From a virus: a stretch of 34,824 nt of DNA. This document shows, piece by piece, positions 24,040 through 32,785 of the stretch. The translations under genes and the position numbers were made by a program. Position 1 is the first letter of the stretch, and each line of letters opens with the position of its first letter. The notes under the pieces were generated by a model. That model ran no database searches. It was not told where the DNA came from and saw only the letters and a program-made list of their open reading frames with translations. The stretch covers positions 1 through 34,824 of the IMG/VR virus record IMGVR_UViG_3300010300_000046; one strand, 5' to 3'.

Positions 24040-26838
24040 TTAAGAATAAAGTTCGTATTGATTGTTTAAGTTTTCCTTTAGTGCAGGAAGGTTGATCGTT
24101 TGATCGTTAGTAAATAAAATTGCTTCATTCATTGTTCCCGTTAGAGCATAGATAGGCTGATTAGAACTGTTTAACGCTCTTGTTGAATGATGGTTTTCAC
24201 CAATAATGTCAAAACCTTGTGATAAGCCTCCTGCAAATGTAGTAGTATGTGTTTGAGAATTATCATTTAAATGTACAGTAGGAACGTCGTCGTTTTTGAC
24301 CATATAAATGTACATAACTTGTGTACCCTTAGTGGTCGTTAATTGATTAGCAGTAAATTGGTTCGAACTACTACGTCTTAAAATTGGTTGCTGAGATGAG
24401 TTTAAGGCAAGGTCTAATGTTGTACCTGCAAATGTATTTCTAGCAACAGTATCAAGCGTTCTACTAACCACAAACACAGCAGTACATTGATTTCCTAAAG
24501 GAACACCTACGGGTGTACCTCCAAAGCCTCCTTGTGATGTAGCTAAACGCATCAAGTTATTATTGGTAAATACCATACCACGTTTATCATAACCACCATT
24601 ACGGATAATGTATGGTTGTCTAGTTTGGTCTATTTGTTGGTAGTCGTTATTACCTTCTGATTGGTCATACCAAATAGAAACACGACCTTCTCGATTATGT
24701 CTTGAAATCTTAATATTCTTAAGACTTACTGTACCACCACCATTTGGGTTTGTACTTATAATAACTAAATTATTTAAATCAGCAGTAGTACTATTTCTTG
24801 AGAAACTGAAAGCTACTTGACCACTATTTGAGTGAAACGAAGCAGAATTAGTTAAAGTACCACCCGATAAATTATTACGAAACTCAGCAACAAAACTCAT
24901 ACCCGGTGTAGTTTCCTTTGGATCAACAAAGAAAGATACTCTAATTACATCAAACTGTTCTTCTGTTTTATATACTTTATTTCTAGTATTTAGTAGAATC
25001 CGAAGGAAACGAGATGATGTAACTGAGTCGTTTATTGTATATTTTAAATCTCTTTTAAATCCAATATCAGTTTCAACTCCCGATGGTAAAGTTACTCCAT
25101 TAGCTGTACCACTAAAGTGAGAACGTACTGCTCCATCCCATTCGTATTCGTCGTCGTATAAACCGTAATAATTATTAGTACTAGATTCAATCAACCATCT
25201 ATTGTCCTGTTGGTCACCTGCGTAGAATATAAATTCTGAACAATCACCTTGGAAATTATTGTTATTAGTTACATTTGGGTCTTCTGCAAGTTGTTGTTCA
25301 TTGAATATAACACGAGCAACTAAGTGTCTAGTTGATCCTTTTGAATTATTCTGCATATGTAGATCAGCTCCATTACTGTAACCCTCATATGTATGTAGGG
25401 TTGTGCTTCCATCTACAAGTCCATCAGTTCCTTGACTAAATACACCATCACGTGCCCAATCGTTATAACCACCACCAAAATTTAAATCTCCTTCATAAGG
25501 AAACCCGTGATAATTTGTAAGTCTAGTAGGCTGTACCAAAATACCTCGTGTACCTCCTCCTCCGTGAGTATTACCGGTGACGTGATCTGAAACAAGATAA
25601 TAGTTACCACTTGTTTGGTCTCGTTTACCTAGTTTAGTATACATCATATACTCAGTATCAGTAGTAGCATAGACGTATTCATCAGCGATCATCCATTTAC
25701 CATTACCAAAATCAGCAATTGTTGGGTGACCATTTTCATCAAGTTTAAGTAAACCATACTCTGCAACTGTTGCTTGTTTACTTTGGTCTGTTTGTCTAAA
25801 GTGATTACCACGAGTTGTTTGATCATACCAAACACTTAAAGTCGCTGTGTGTGCAGTACCTTGAATCTTAATATCCTCTACGTCAAATAACTCACCGTCA
25901 TTAACTAATAGGTCATTACAAGTAAATCTAAATATTGCTCCCGTAGTGGCATTAGTAAAGGCATAATCAAATTCAAAGTTACCTGTTCTTCCTGCCGGTA
26001 TACTGCCTACAGTTTTGTATCCTTGTCCATCGACGAGTTGCCACAACTGAACGTTTATGTTAGCACTTAGTGTATTACGAGTGACACGACAAGTAACCTT
26101 TATATTTCCTTTTTTGATGTCAGCATAGTTTTGACCACCGGATCTGATATCAAAGTCTTGATTTCCACTTTTAGAAACAATAGAATTGAATGACGAATTG
26201 GTAGCATTAGTTACAAGAGCTTGTCCGATTCGAGCCCCGTTACCATCAACTTGAGATATAAACGTATTACCCAAAGGTATGTCTACAGTCTCATTTAAAA
26301 ATTCTTTATAGGTTTGACCCGACTCTGTGCGTGATCTGTCAACAATACCTGTACGTGAGTCAACGTAGACGTCGACCTCTTTCGTATCTGTAGAACGACG
26401 CACACGAATGACTTTGTCGTTGTAACCACGTTTCATCTGACGAAGACCATAAACACCTTTACAGTTAGTCGGGTCTACATCAGCAGGTAAAACAGTTGAC
26501 CATTTGTTGGCAACCCAATCCTCTAAGTGTTTAATATTCTTAGCTTGAAAGTCTGCTTCATTATATACTGAACCATCGTTAGTTCGTCTTACACGAGCAA
26601 CTGTACTACTACCATCACTATTTACTAAGTCCCTAAATGAACAAGCAACACTCGCACCACCTACTACTTTTGATAAAAGAGGTTTTGATTCACCCTTTCT
26701 CGAGTTTTCGGGGATTGCTCGTCGGTCAACTTTAAGTGTTGAGCCTTCGGGTCTGATACCTGTTGGGTTGTCTCGGTTCACCGAAATGGAAGAGGTGCTT
26801 CCATCCCCGTGAGTTACGGTGTAGTTTCTTGATGACAT
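24040..26838 (-). CDS. tail adhesin/fibre with two AbfB/LamG-like modules
   Basis: 932 aa. The N-terminal 120 residues are unlike T7 gp17. From residue 128 (GVYGLRQMKRGYNDKVIRVR) comes a motif typical of arabinofuranosidase-B-like regions in marine phage tail proteins. Two concanavalin-like modules follow: the first about 330-560 (VSVWYDQ-type WYDQ at 337-340, closing RWLIESSTNNYYGLYD), the second about 715-932 (WYDQ at 723-726, closing KENLNNQYELYS). Related carbohydrate-binding-like segments lie before each (245-330, 600-712). It likely binds surface glycans of the host. It sits between the exonuclease region and the portal, not after IVP-D as in T7. Confidence 0.85.
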   Translation of the reverse strand: MSSRNYTVTHGDGSTSSISVNRDNPTGIRPEGSTLKVDRRAIPENSRKGESKPLLSKVVGGASVACSFRDLVNSDGSSTVARVRRTNDGSVYNEADFQAKNIKHLEDWVANKWSTVLPADVDPTNCKGVYGLRQMKRGYNDKVIRVRRSTDTKEVDVYVDSRTGIVDRSRTESGQTYKEFLNETVDIPLGNTFISQVDGNGARIGQALVTNATNSSFNSIVSKSGNQDFDIRSGGQNYADIKKGNIKVTCRVTRNTLSANINVQLWQLVDGQGYKTVGSIPAGRTGNFEFDYAFTNATTGAIFRFTCNDLLVNDGELFDVEDIKIQGTAHTATLSVWYDQTTRGNHFRQTDQSKQATVAEYGLLKLDENGHPTIADFGNGKWMIADEYVYATTDTEYMMYTKLGKRDQTSGNYYLVSDHVTGNTHGGGGTRGILVQPTRLTNYHGFPYEGDLNFGGGYNDWARDGVFSQGTDGLVDGSTTLHTYEGYSNGADLHMQNNSKGSTRHLVARVIFNEQQLAEDPNVTNNNNFQGDCSEFIFYAGDQQDNRWLIESSTNNYYGLYDDEYEWDGAVRSHFSGTANGVTLPSGVETDIGFKRDLKYTINDSVTSSRFLRILLNTRNKVYKTEEQFDVIRVSFFVDPKETTPGMSFVAEFRNNLSGGTLTNSASFHSNSGQVAFSFSRNSTTADLNNLVIISTNPNGGGTVSLKNIKISRHNREGRVSIWYDQSEGNNDYQQIDQTRQPYIIRNGGYDKRGMVFTNNNLMRLATSQGGFGGTPVGVPLGNQCTAVFVVSRTLDTVARNTFAGTTLDLALNSSQQPILRRSSSNQFTANQLTTTKGTQVMYIYMVKNDDVPTVHLNDNSQTHTTTFAGGLSQGFDIIGENHHSTRALNSSNQPIYALTGTMNEAILFTNDQTINLPALKENLNNQYELYS

Positions 26839-26847
26839 ACAAATTTA

Positions 26848-27042
26848 CTAGAAATTCAATCCACGCATTGCTCTAAACATAAGAGTAGGGCGACGACGTA
26901 TTAATGAAGCGATTCCTCTGCTACGATTACCTCCGGCACTTACTGCAGGTTTTTTAACAGCAACTTTTTTAGCTGTTTCAGTTGGTGCAGGTGGTGGTGC
27001 AGGTGGTGGTGGTGGATCGGGTATTTTAGGTGTTGAACACAT
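26848..27042 (-). CDS. 64-aa proline-rich protein
   Basis: MCSTPKIPDPPPPPAPPPAP is followed by a basic region (KKVAVKKPAVS) and RRRPTLMFRAMRGLNF. The proline track, Arg-rich middle and small hydrophobic C-terminus recall small virion-associated proteins in the T7 6.7/7.3 position between exonuclease and portal. No function is demonstrated. It is nine bases upstream of the adhesin start, so it may act with it in tail assembly. Confidence 0.75.
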   Translation of the reverse strand: MCSTPKIPDPPPPPAPPPAPTETAKKVAVKKPAVSAGGNRSRGIASLIRRRPTLMFRAMRGLNF

Positions 27043-27045
27043 AAG

Positions 27046-27234
27046 TTATTCCAATGGTTTATTTAATATATTTTCGTTTTGTTCGTAATACTTTTGTTTT
27101 ACGAAGCGAACAACAGAACGTTGTCCATTATGAAAGTCCATATCCCTATGATCCGTAGAGGTATCAAAATCCCTCGGAGGAAACATTTCTTCCATATATA
27201 ATACTATAGATTCGGGTATTGTAGGTTCTTTCAT
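27046..27234 (-). CDS. 62-aa hypothetical protein
   Basis: Begins MKEPTIPESIVLYMEEMFPP and is mixed-charge, soluble, with a likely C-terminal helix (SVVRFVKQKYYEQNENILNK). I recognise no family. It starts at the TAATATG junction after the MazG-like gene with GGGA just upstream, and ends three bases before the next gene. Confidence 0.65.
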   Translation of the reverse strand: MKEPTIPESIVLYMEEMFPPRDFDTSTDHRDMDFHNGQRSVVRFVKQKYYEQNENILNKPLE

Positions 27235-27235
27235 A

Positions 27236-27601
27236 TTAGTCCCATTTTAAGTCATTTAACTCTTGAGGTAGACGACCTTCATCTATCCATTTCTTAGTCT
27301 GTATAAGGCACATAGCGTTCCATATAACAGCTCCTCCGTGGTCTTCAGCTTGGTCATCTTCCATAAACTGCCATAGGTGTCTATAAAGGCTATCTACATA
27401 GCGAGATAATGGTATACCTTTTCTCCAATTATCACGACCATACTTAGTAGCACCGTCCTCGAACCGTTTAGCAACTGAACGTAACGCATCAATTGGAATA
27501 AGACTTGGTGTACCTTTTCCTTCCATTGCATCTCTTACTGCCCCTGTGTTAAACTCAGAACGAGACCCTGTATCCGGTAGATTCGACTTCTGTTGGTTCA
27601 T
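27236..27601 (-). CDS. MazG-like / DUF5664 predicted nucleotide pyrophosphohydrolase
   Basis: 121 aa. The stretch TGAVRDAMEGKGTPSLIPID (18-37), EDGATKYGRDNWRKGIPLSR (48-67) and YRHLWQFMEDDQAEDHGGAV (73-92) matches the family I know as DUF5664 or dATP/dGTP diphosphohydrolase N-terminal (PF18909, from memory). All-helical MazG-type enzymes hydrolyse (d)NTPs to monophosphates. The E/D pairs at 81-89 could bind metal. No partner genes for a modified-base (2-aminoadenine) genome are seen here. It overlaps the exonuclease end by 47 bases; no later ATG keeps the motifs. Confidence 0.78.
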   Translation of the reverse strand: MNQQKSNLPDTGSRSEFNTGAVRDAMEGKGTPSLIPIDALRSVAKRFEDGATKYGRDNWRKGIPLSRYVDSLYRHLWQFMEDDQAEDHGGAVIWNAMCLIQTKKWIDEGRLPQELNDLKWD

Positions 27602-28328
27602 AGTTTTTTGGTTTCCATAACGTTATATTACCTGTTTCTTCGTCGTAGTCGTCACACCTAAGTATATAAGCAAGACGAGCATTCAACAAAGCATCGTACT
27701 CAGTTAAGTCTTTTGACTTGTAAATGTCAACAACTGTTTCCCAAGTAGCACCTTTTTGTTTTAGTAGTTTATCGGCTGTCTTTACACCGACACCTTTAAC
27801 TCCCATATAGTTATCCGTAGGATCACCTGCTAGAGCTTGTATCAAATGATTATAGTCAGCTTCTTCGTGAGTACGTTCAGAGTACTCATCTCTAATAAAG
27901 TTATACCAACGACAAGGTAATGTAGCAAAGTCTTTATCCCCACTACAAGCAACGTAGCGATCATTACCGGTACACATAATACCAATCAAATCATCAGCTT
28001 CGATGTTATCGACTCGTTTACCATTGTGTTGTTCAAAGACCTTATCTACTAAGTCTCTAAGACCAAGGGGCTTACGTTTGTCTTTACGATTAGCTTTGTA
28101 ATCGGGAAATAAATTGTGTCTAAAAGTAACCGAAGGACTGAACGCTAAGATGTAATCAGTAGTGTCTAATCGTTTACATATAGAATCAATAATGTCAGTA
28201 CATTTATCAAATGCTTCTCGCATATTTAAATGTAAAGTGTAGACGTCATCGTCCCACTTGATTTCGTGCTCTGCTCCAAAAGCTGAGCGATATACTATCA
28301 TATCTCCGTCTATAATTGCTTTGTCCAT
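27555..28328 (-). CDS. 5'-3' exonuclease, T7 gp6-like (FEN family)
   Basis: 257 aa (T7 gp6 is 300). Acid residues of the FEN fold are in order: DGD (7-9), FRHNLFPDYKANR (69-81), EADD (110-113), SGDKDF (129-134) and GDPTDN (168-173) followed by the helix-three-turn-helix VKGVGVKTADKLL. It removes RNA primers, degrades host DNA and supports recombination. It follows the hidden 48-aa gene at TAATATG. Confidence 0.94.
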   Translation of the reverse strand: MDKAIIDGDMIVYRSAFGAEHEIKWDDDVYTLHLNMREAFDKCTDIIDSICKRLDTTDYILAFSPSVTFRHNLFPDYKANRKDKRKPLGLRDLVDKVFEQHNGKRVDNIEADDLIGIMCTGNDRYVACSGDKDFATLPCRWYNFIRDEYSERTHEEADYNHLIQALAGDPTDNYMGVKGVGVKTADKLLKQKGATWETVVDIYKSKDLTEYDALLNARLAYILRCDDYDEETGNITLWKPKNYEPTEVESTGYRVSF

Positions 28329-28329
28329 A

Positions 28330-28476
28330 TTAGTGTGCAGGTTCTACTTTGATTTTAGTTTTAGAGAAGTCGACATCGACCTCAGAGAAATCATCGTCAG
28401 CGACTGCTTCGTGAGCTTTCTGTATTGTTGAGGCTGTGACATAGAATGTTTGTGTTACTTCGAATTTTGTGTGCAT
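28330..28476 (-). CDS. 48-aa acidic protein between DNA polymerase and exonuclease
   Basis: Short gene filling a 154-bp gap. The peptide begins MHTKFEVTQTFYVTASTIQK and ends DVDFSKTKIKVEPAH, with an acidic middle (ADDDFSEVDVD). Strand-helix-strand pattern. It begins seven bases after the polymerase stop and its own TAA is part of the TAATATG junction with the exonuclease, which supports translation. Function unknown. Confidence 0.65.
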   Translation of the reverse strand: MHTKFEVTQTFYVTASTIQKAHEAVADDDFSEVDVDFSKTKIKVEPAH

Positions 28477-28482
28477 AATATA

Positions 28483-30282
28483 TTAATGTGTTTCTTTCCA
28501 ATTCTGCCCTATCTTGTACTCTCCGTCAAGAGGACAGTTGAACTTTAATGTTTTACCTGCGTCTTTGATTGCTTGTACAAATTGTGAACCCAAGGTGTCA
28601 GCATCTTTGGCATCACAACTAAACTGTACTTCATCGTGTACGTTGGCGTGCATTTGGTATGTAGAATGGTTGGCGACTTTTGTAAACTCAACAAGTGCTT
28701 GTTTCATAATTACAGCACCTGCTGATTGTAGGAGTAGATTAGGTGCACTATGTGCAGACCTAGCAGGTAGTTTGCGACCATCAAGACCTGTGAGTGAACC
28801 CTTGGTTTCGACAGCGACACCAACAGCATCAAGGAACTTTTTAATCGCAGGTGTACGAGCAAAGAATTGTTTCTTTAAACGTTTACCATCAGTTGATGAT
28901 CCGTTAACAATAGAACCAATTTTAGCATCACCTGCCCCATATAAGAAAGCATAGATAAATGTTTTAGCTTGGTCTCTTGTTTCAAGTCCTGCTGACTTTT
29001 GGTTAGCAGAATGAATATCACCTTCAAGTATTTCTTTTGCATATGCACCTCTATCCCAAGGATACATATAATGAGCAAGACAACGTAGTTCTAAACCACT
29101 AGCATCACAGCCTACAAGGACTTTACCCTTAGGGGCTGTAAATAGTTCTCTACATTCTGAACCGTATGGGGCTCGTACAGCAGGCACTTGTGCTACGTTA
29201 GGTTTACGATGACTACAACGACCCGATACAGTACCGTTGGTAATTATTGAACCGTGTATTCTATAGTGGTCGTCGTCTAAACGAGCAAGGTCTTGCCACG
29301 CTTGCTTGCCTTCTGATAATTGACCAAGACGTTTTGATACCATCAAGTACTCAAGTAACAAATCAGCTTCGGGTGTATTAATAGATTTAAGAACACCTTC
29401 ATTTATCTGAGGTCTTTTACCCTCGTAGGCATCGGGCTTCCACCCTCTGTCTAATAAACGTTGAGCAATCTGATCACGACTACCCGGATTGAAAGGAATT
29501 GTTTTCGTTTTGAAATCTCCCTCTCTAATATCTTCGGGCTTGTAACCACTTTCCAACATAGCTTTTTTAGTTGGAAACTTATCGCCATTAGAATTTTCGT
29601 ACCATCTGCTTTTCATTGTAATTACATTTGGTTCGAATGTTGCTTCTAATTTTTCTTTGAGCTCTGCTCTACGCATTCCTAATTCTTGGTCTAGCTTCTT
29701 AGCCTTCTCCATATCAAAAGGAAAACCATTACGCTCTTGTAGTTTCATTTGTTTAGCAAAATTATGCTCCAAGTCTAACATTTGTTGACTAGGTTTTTTA
29801 CTCATTAGATACTCGTATAGTTTCTTAGTTAATCTTACGTCTTGTACACAGTAGTCCTCCATTTCTTGTGACCATTGTGACCAATCAGTTGACTGACCGA
29901 AGTCTCCTTTGTGATCTCCTAAACGCATACCCCAAGCCTTCAATGAGTGTGAGCCCATAACAGAACGATCACGTCCTGCTTGTGCATCATTGGTTGCTAT
30001 ATCGGGGTAGATACAGCGAGATATAATCATTGTGTCAATGACTCTAGGATGTACGAAATCATAAAGCTTGTACAAAGCCATATAATCAAAGTTAATACTA
30101 TTGTGTCCAACGATTTCATCTGCGTTTTTAAGTTGTTCTAAGCCTTTATTCATTGTATCGTTTTGGTATCTGTAGACGTTGTCGTCTTCATCTATTACTA
30201 CCATACAATGAACAGTTTCAAGATCGGTATGTTTAGTCCAATCTGTCAACCCATTTGTTTCTATATCAAAATACACTCTCAT
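28483..30282 (-). CDS. family A DNA polymerase with 3'-5' exonuclease, T7 gp5-like
   Basis: 599 aa from ATG 30282 (MRVYFDIETNG), chosen over the upstream ATG at 30300 because it puts exonuclease D6/E8 where T7 has D5/E7 and falls at TAATATG after the primase stop. Exo II NSINFDY (D66), Exo III QDVRLTKKL (D148). Polymerase motif A GCDASGLELRCLAH (D393), motif B RDQAKTFIYAFLYG (436-449), motif C VHDEVQF (H549 D550). About 105 residues shorter than T7 gp5; part of the loss is in the region matching the thioredoxin-binding loop (about 215-265). Confidence 0.96.
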   Translation of the reverse strand: MRVYFDIETNGLTDWTKHTDLETVHCMVVIDEDDNVYRYQNDTMNKGLEQLKNADEIVGHNSINFDYMALYKLYDFVHPRVIDTMIISRCIYPDIATNDAQAGRDRSVMGSHSLKAWGMRLGDHKGDFGQSTDWSQWSQEMEDYCVQDVRLTKKLYEYLMSKKPSQQMLDLEHNFAKQMKLQERNGFPFDMEKAKKLDQELGMRRAELKEKLEATFEPNVITMKSRWYENSNGDKFPTKKAMLESGYKPEDIREGDFKTKTIPFNPGSRDQIAQRLLDRGWKPDAYEGKRPQINEGVLKSINTPEADLLLEYLMVSKRLGQLSEGKQAWQDLARLDDDHYRIHGSIITNGTVSGRCSHRKPNVAQVPAVRAPYGSECRELFTAPKGKVLVGCDASGLELRCLAHYMYPWDRGAYAKEILEGDIHSANQKSAGLETRDQAKTFIYAFLYGAGDAKIGSIVNGSSTDGKRLKKQFFARTPAIKKFLDAVGVAVETKGSLTGLDGRKLPARSAHSAPNLLLQSAGAVIMKQALVEFTKVANHSTYQMHANVHDEVQFSCDAKDADTLGSQFVQAIKDAGKTLKFNCPLDGEYKIGQNWKETH

Positions 30283-30283
30283 A

Positions 30284-31846
30284 TTAAAATGGGTTTTCAA
30301 TATTAAGTTGCATTTCGTTCAAAGCACCTGTGTCTTGATTGTAATGTAAAGCAGTTGCAATGCCTGTTTCACCACTAAATCTATTTTTAAGTACACGAAC
30401 AATTGTTTGGTTCTTATTGTCGGGGTCTTGTTGATTACGTTCAAGACCAATTACCATATCAGATAATTGTGCAATCGATGCAGAACCACGTAACTGAGCA
30501 AGTGATGTGATTGCTCCTTCTTCGTGTCCTTTACCATCGGGGCGTTTTAAATGTGATACAAGAATCATTCCGATCTTTGTTTCTTCAACTAAACTACGTA
30601 GCATTGTCATAGTGTTGTCAATCATACGACGTTCGTCTCCATCTCCAATACCCGATACAACGATACTAAGGTGGTCGAGGACGACGTACTCAACGTCTAA
30701 GACCTTTGCCATATATCGTATACGACCTAGTAGGTTATCTCCTTGTATTGAACCCCAATGGTCATACATAAAGAATCGCCCCGAGCCCACAGTTTCTGCA
30801 AATGCCTCCTCGTTGAAACTGTGTGGCTCTAAGTGAAGGAGTTGATTGGTATGTATCCCCATAATACCTTGTGCTGTTCTTTCAAGCGACTCCTCCAAGG
30901 CGATGTACCCCACGTACTTCTCTGTTGTCGTTAGTATATGATGTGCTATGACACGACAAATTTGACTCTTACCAATTCCCGAACCGGCACAGAATGTAAC
31001 GATTTCACCTTTACGAATACCACGTGTCATTGTATTCAAAGATGGGAATGGATAAGGTATTGATAAATGTTCTTTTGGATTTTTAAGTAAGTCGTATATC
31101 TCAACTCCGTCGACAATGTCATCGGGTCTCCAAACTTTAGAGTTATATACAGAGTAACAAATATCTTTTGCTTTCCCTGCCATCAACATTTCATTTGGAT
31201 CTTTGAGTGTTAGCTTGGCTATCTTACACTTACCTGCAGGAAGTATATTACATACATCCTCCATTGCTTGTTGACCTTGTGTGTCATTATCAAACATAAG
31301 CACAACTTCATCCCAAGAGGATAACCATTCAAAGTGTTTCTTGAATGCACTCTTAGCTGACTGTGCTCCACTTGGTAATGAAACCACGGGCCATTTGTTA
31401 TCAAATGCTTGGCTAACTGTAAGGGCATCTATCTCACCCTCAGTTATAACTAATCGCTTACCACCATTAGGGGCAAGGTTCTGACCAAAGAAGTACGTTG
31501 GTGTACCCTCGGTGCGAAATGATTTATCTTTAAATCTATATTTTTGTGCAACAACTGCTCCGTCCATATTTCGGTAGGAAGCAATGTGGCAAGGTTCTCC
31601 GTTAAGAGTACCCACGGTGTAACCAAAGTGTCTACAAGTGTCCTTGTTTATCTTTCGGCTAGGGATGTCGACGTAGTCGCCTTGAATAAAATTACTACTC
31701 ATTGTGTGTGTGTTAAGTTGTCGTGAACCTGTAAACTCACCACAGCTAAAGCACTTTGTTGAACCATCTGTATTAATAGTTAACGCATCGCTTGAGCCAC
31801 AGCTTGCACAGGGTTGGTGTGTTTGTGCAGAGATTAAATCAGCCAT
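30284..31846 (-). CDS. primase-helicase, T7 gp4-like
   Basis: 520 aa (T7 gp4 is 566). N-terminal zinc finger C13/C16/C32/C35; TOPRIM primase with EGEID (136-140) and MFDNDTQG (184-191); RecA-like helicase with Walker A GSGIGKS (288-294), VVLDHLS (388-394) and SHLKRP (431-436). The C-terminus ends in ENPF, a terminal Phe like the T7 gp4 tail that contacts the polymerase. Met49 just after the zinc finger could give a helicase-only form as gp4B does in T7. It overlaps endonuclease I by 13 bases. Confidence 0.96.
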   Translation of the reverse strand: MADLISAQTHQPCASCGSSDALTINTDGSTKCFSCGEFTGSRQLNTHTMSSNFIQGDYVDIPSRKINKDTCRHFGYTVGTLNGEPCHIASYRNMDGAVVAQKYRFKDKSFRTEGTPTYFFGQNLAPNGGKRLVITEGEIDALTVSQAFDNKWPVVSLPSGAQSAKSAFKKHFEWLSSWDEVVLMFDNDTQGQQAMEDVCNILPAGKCKIAKLTLKDPNEMLMAGKAKDICYSVYNSKVWRPDDIVDGVEIYDLLKNPKEHLSIPYPFPSLNTMTRGIRKGEIVTFCAGSGIGKSQICRVIAHHILTTTEKYVGYIALEESLERTAQGIMGIHTNQLLHLEPHSFNEEAFAETVGSGRFFMYDHWGSIQGDNLLGRIRYMAKVLDVEYVVLDHLSIVVSGIGDGDERRMIDNTMTMLRSLVEETKIGMILVSHLKRPDGKGHEEGAITSLAQLRGSASIAQLSDMVIGLERNQQDPDNKNQTIVRVLKNRFSGETGIATALHYNQDTGALNEMQLNIENPF

Positions 31847-32211
31847 TCTTTCGGTATCGTTTTATGACACCATTCAAAGCTATGTTTATCACACCAAGAC
31901 GCATAGGTCGTTTTAGACTTTTTTGACAGCCTATTGTAAGCGTTTTGGAAGCAAAAGCGTATGTCATAGCTCGGATTATACTTACGAACAAGCAGATGCT
32001 TCGTCCGATCAGCACTTTTCCAATAACCTTTAACCTCAATAATAACTCCGTTTGGAAGTATGAAGTCCGGTTTGTACGTGTGTGGTTTGTCATATTTAAG
32101 TGTTAGGGTTTCGTAAGAGAAAGACGTGCCCTCACCCTCAAGGTAAAGGGCAACGTCAAGTTCAAATTTAGAACGATAATTAGAATGGTGCTGACTCTGT
32201 GATCGGCTCAT
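31834..32211 (-). CDS. endonuclease I / Holliday junction resolvase, T7 gp3-like
   Basis: I choose ATG 32211 (MSRSQSQHHSNYRSKFELD), which puts the first catalytic Glu at position 17, as in T7 (E20); the longer reading from 32316 would run over 137 bases of the SSB gene. Conserved parts: SKFELDV, FSYETLTL (E), TYKPDFILPNG (D), IIEVKGYWKSADR (E and K, matching T7 E65-K67). Length 125 aa (T7 149). It resolves branched DNA and degrades host DNA. Confidence 0.92.
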   Translation of the reverse strand: MSRSQSQHHSNYRSKFELDVALYLEGEGTSFSYETLTLKYDKPHTYKPDFILPNGVIIEVKGYWKSADRTKHLLVRKYNPSYDIRFCFQNAYNRLSKKSKTTYASWCDKHSFEWCHKTIPKEWLI

Positions 32212-32785
32212 TCTTATCGAACGTGTCGTTAAACGATTCTCCATTACCGGTATAACCTTCTTCTTCAGCTGTGAATCCGAAAGATGAAGCTGTACCCGAT
32301 GAAGCGTACTCGACAAGATCTAAGATTTGTACGGCTCTCAACCGAAGTGAATATCCAAAACCATTTAGATCGGTGTAGTAAGGGAATATCTCCACACCCA
32401 TTTTAAGTTTAGAGCCACTACCAACTCTTGGAACTTCCTCGAGTTTGTTTCCTTTTGAATCAAATACAGTAATACTGAACTCAATCAAACCTTTACGTGT
32501 ATCTTTCTTTGCTACTTGTTTAGCATAGATTTCATATTGCCCATCTGCTGTTTCACGGACGGGATTAGTAGAAGCTACTTTTAGTTTTGAGACACCACGT
32601 TTCTGACATTCCTCTTGGTATGCCTTGTTTACAGTATCTTTGATCTGTGCATTGAATGCGTTGTAGTCGTCCTCACTTACGTGAAGCTTACAAGAATAGA
32701 CGCCATCGGGATTGAATTTAGTATCCGGTGTGTCTATGCGTGGGTAGTAGGCTAATCCTACAGGTGTACTTAGTGTTTTACTCAT
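32180..32785 (-). CDS. ssDNA-binding protein, T7 gp2.5-like
   Basis: 201 aa (T7 gp2.5 is 232). OB-fold type beta-rich core (GVYSCKLHVSEDDYNAF, IEFSITVFDSKGNKLEEVP, GYSLRLRAVQILDLV). The acidic C-terminal tail ends TESAPF, with the terminal Phe needed in gp2.5 for contact with polymerase and helicase. It is placed directly after RNA polymerase, 23 bases away, without Shine-Dalgarno (CAACAATATG). Confidence 0.92.
   Translation of the reverse strand: MSKTLSTPVGLAYYPRIDTPDTKFNPDGVYSCKLHVSEDDYNAFNAQIKDTVNKAYQEECQKRGVSKLKVASTNPVRETADGQYEIYAKQVAKKDTRKGLIEFSITVFDSKGNKLEEVPRVGSGSKLKMGVEIFPYYTDLNGFGYSLRLRAVQILDLVEYASSGTASSFGFTAEEEGYTGNGESFNDTFDKNEPITESAPF

Noticed and set aside
28514-28954. Plus-strand frame of 146 codons opposite the DNA polymerase
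   Set aside because: Antisense to polymerase motifs B and C; no supporting start signal or motif.
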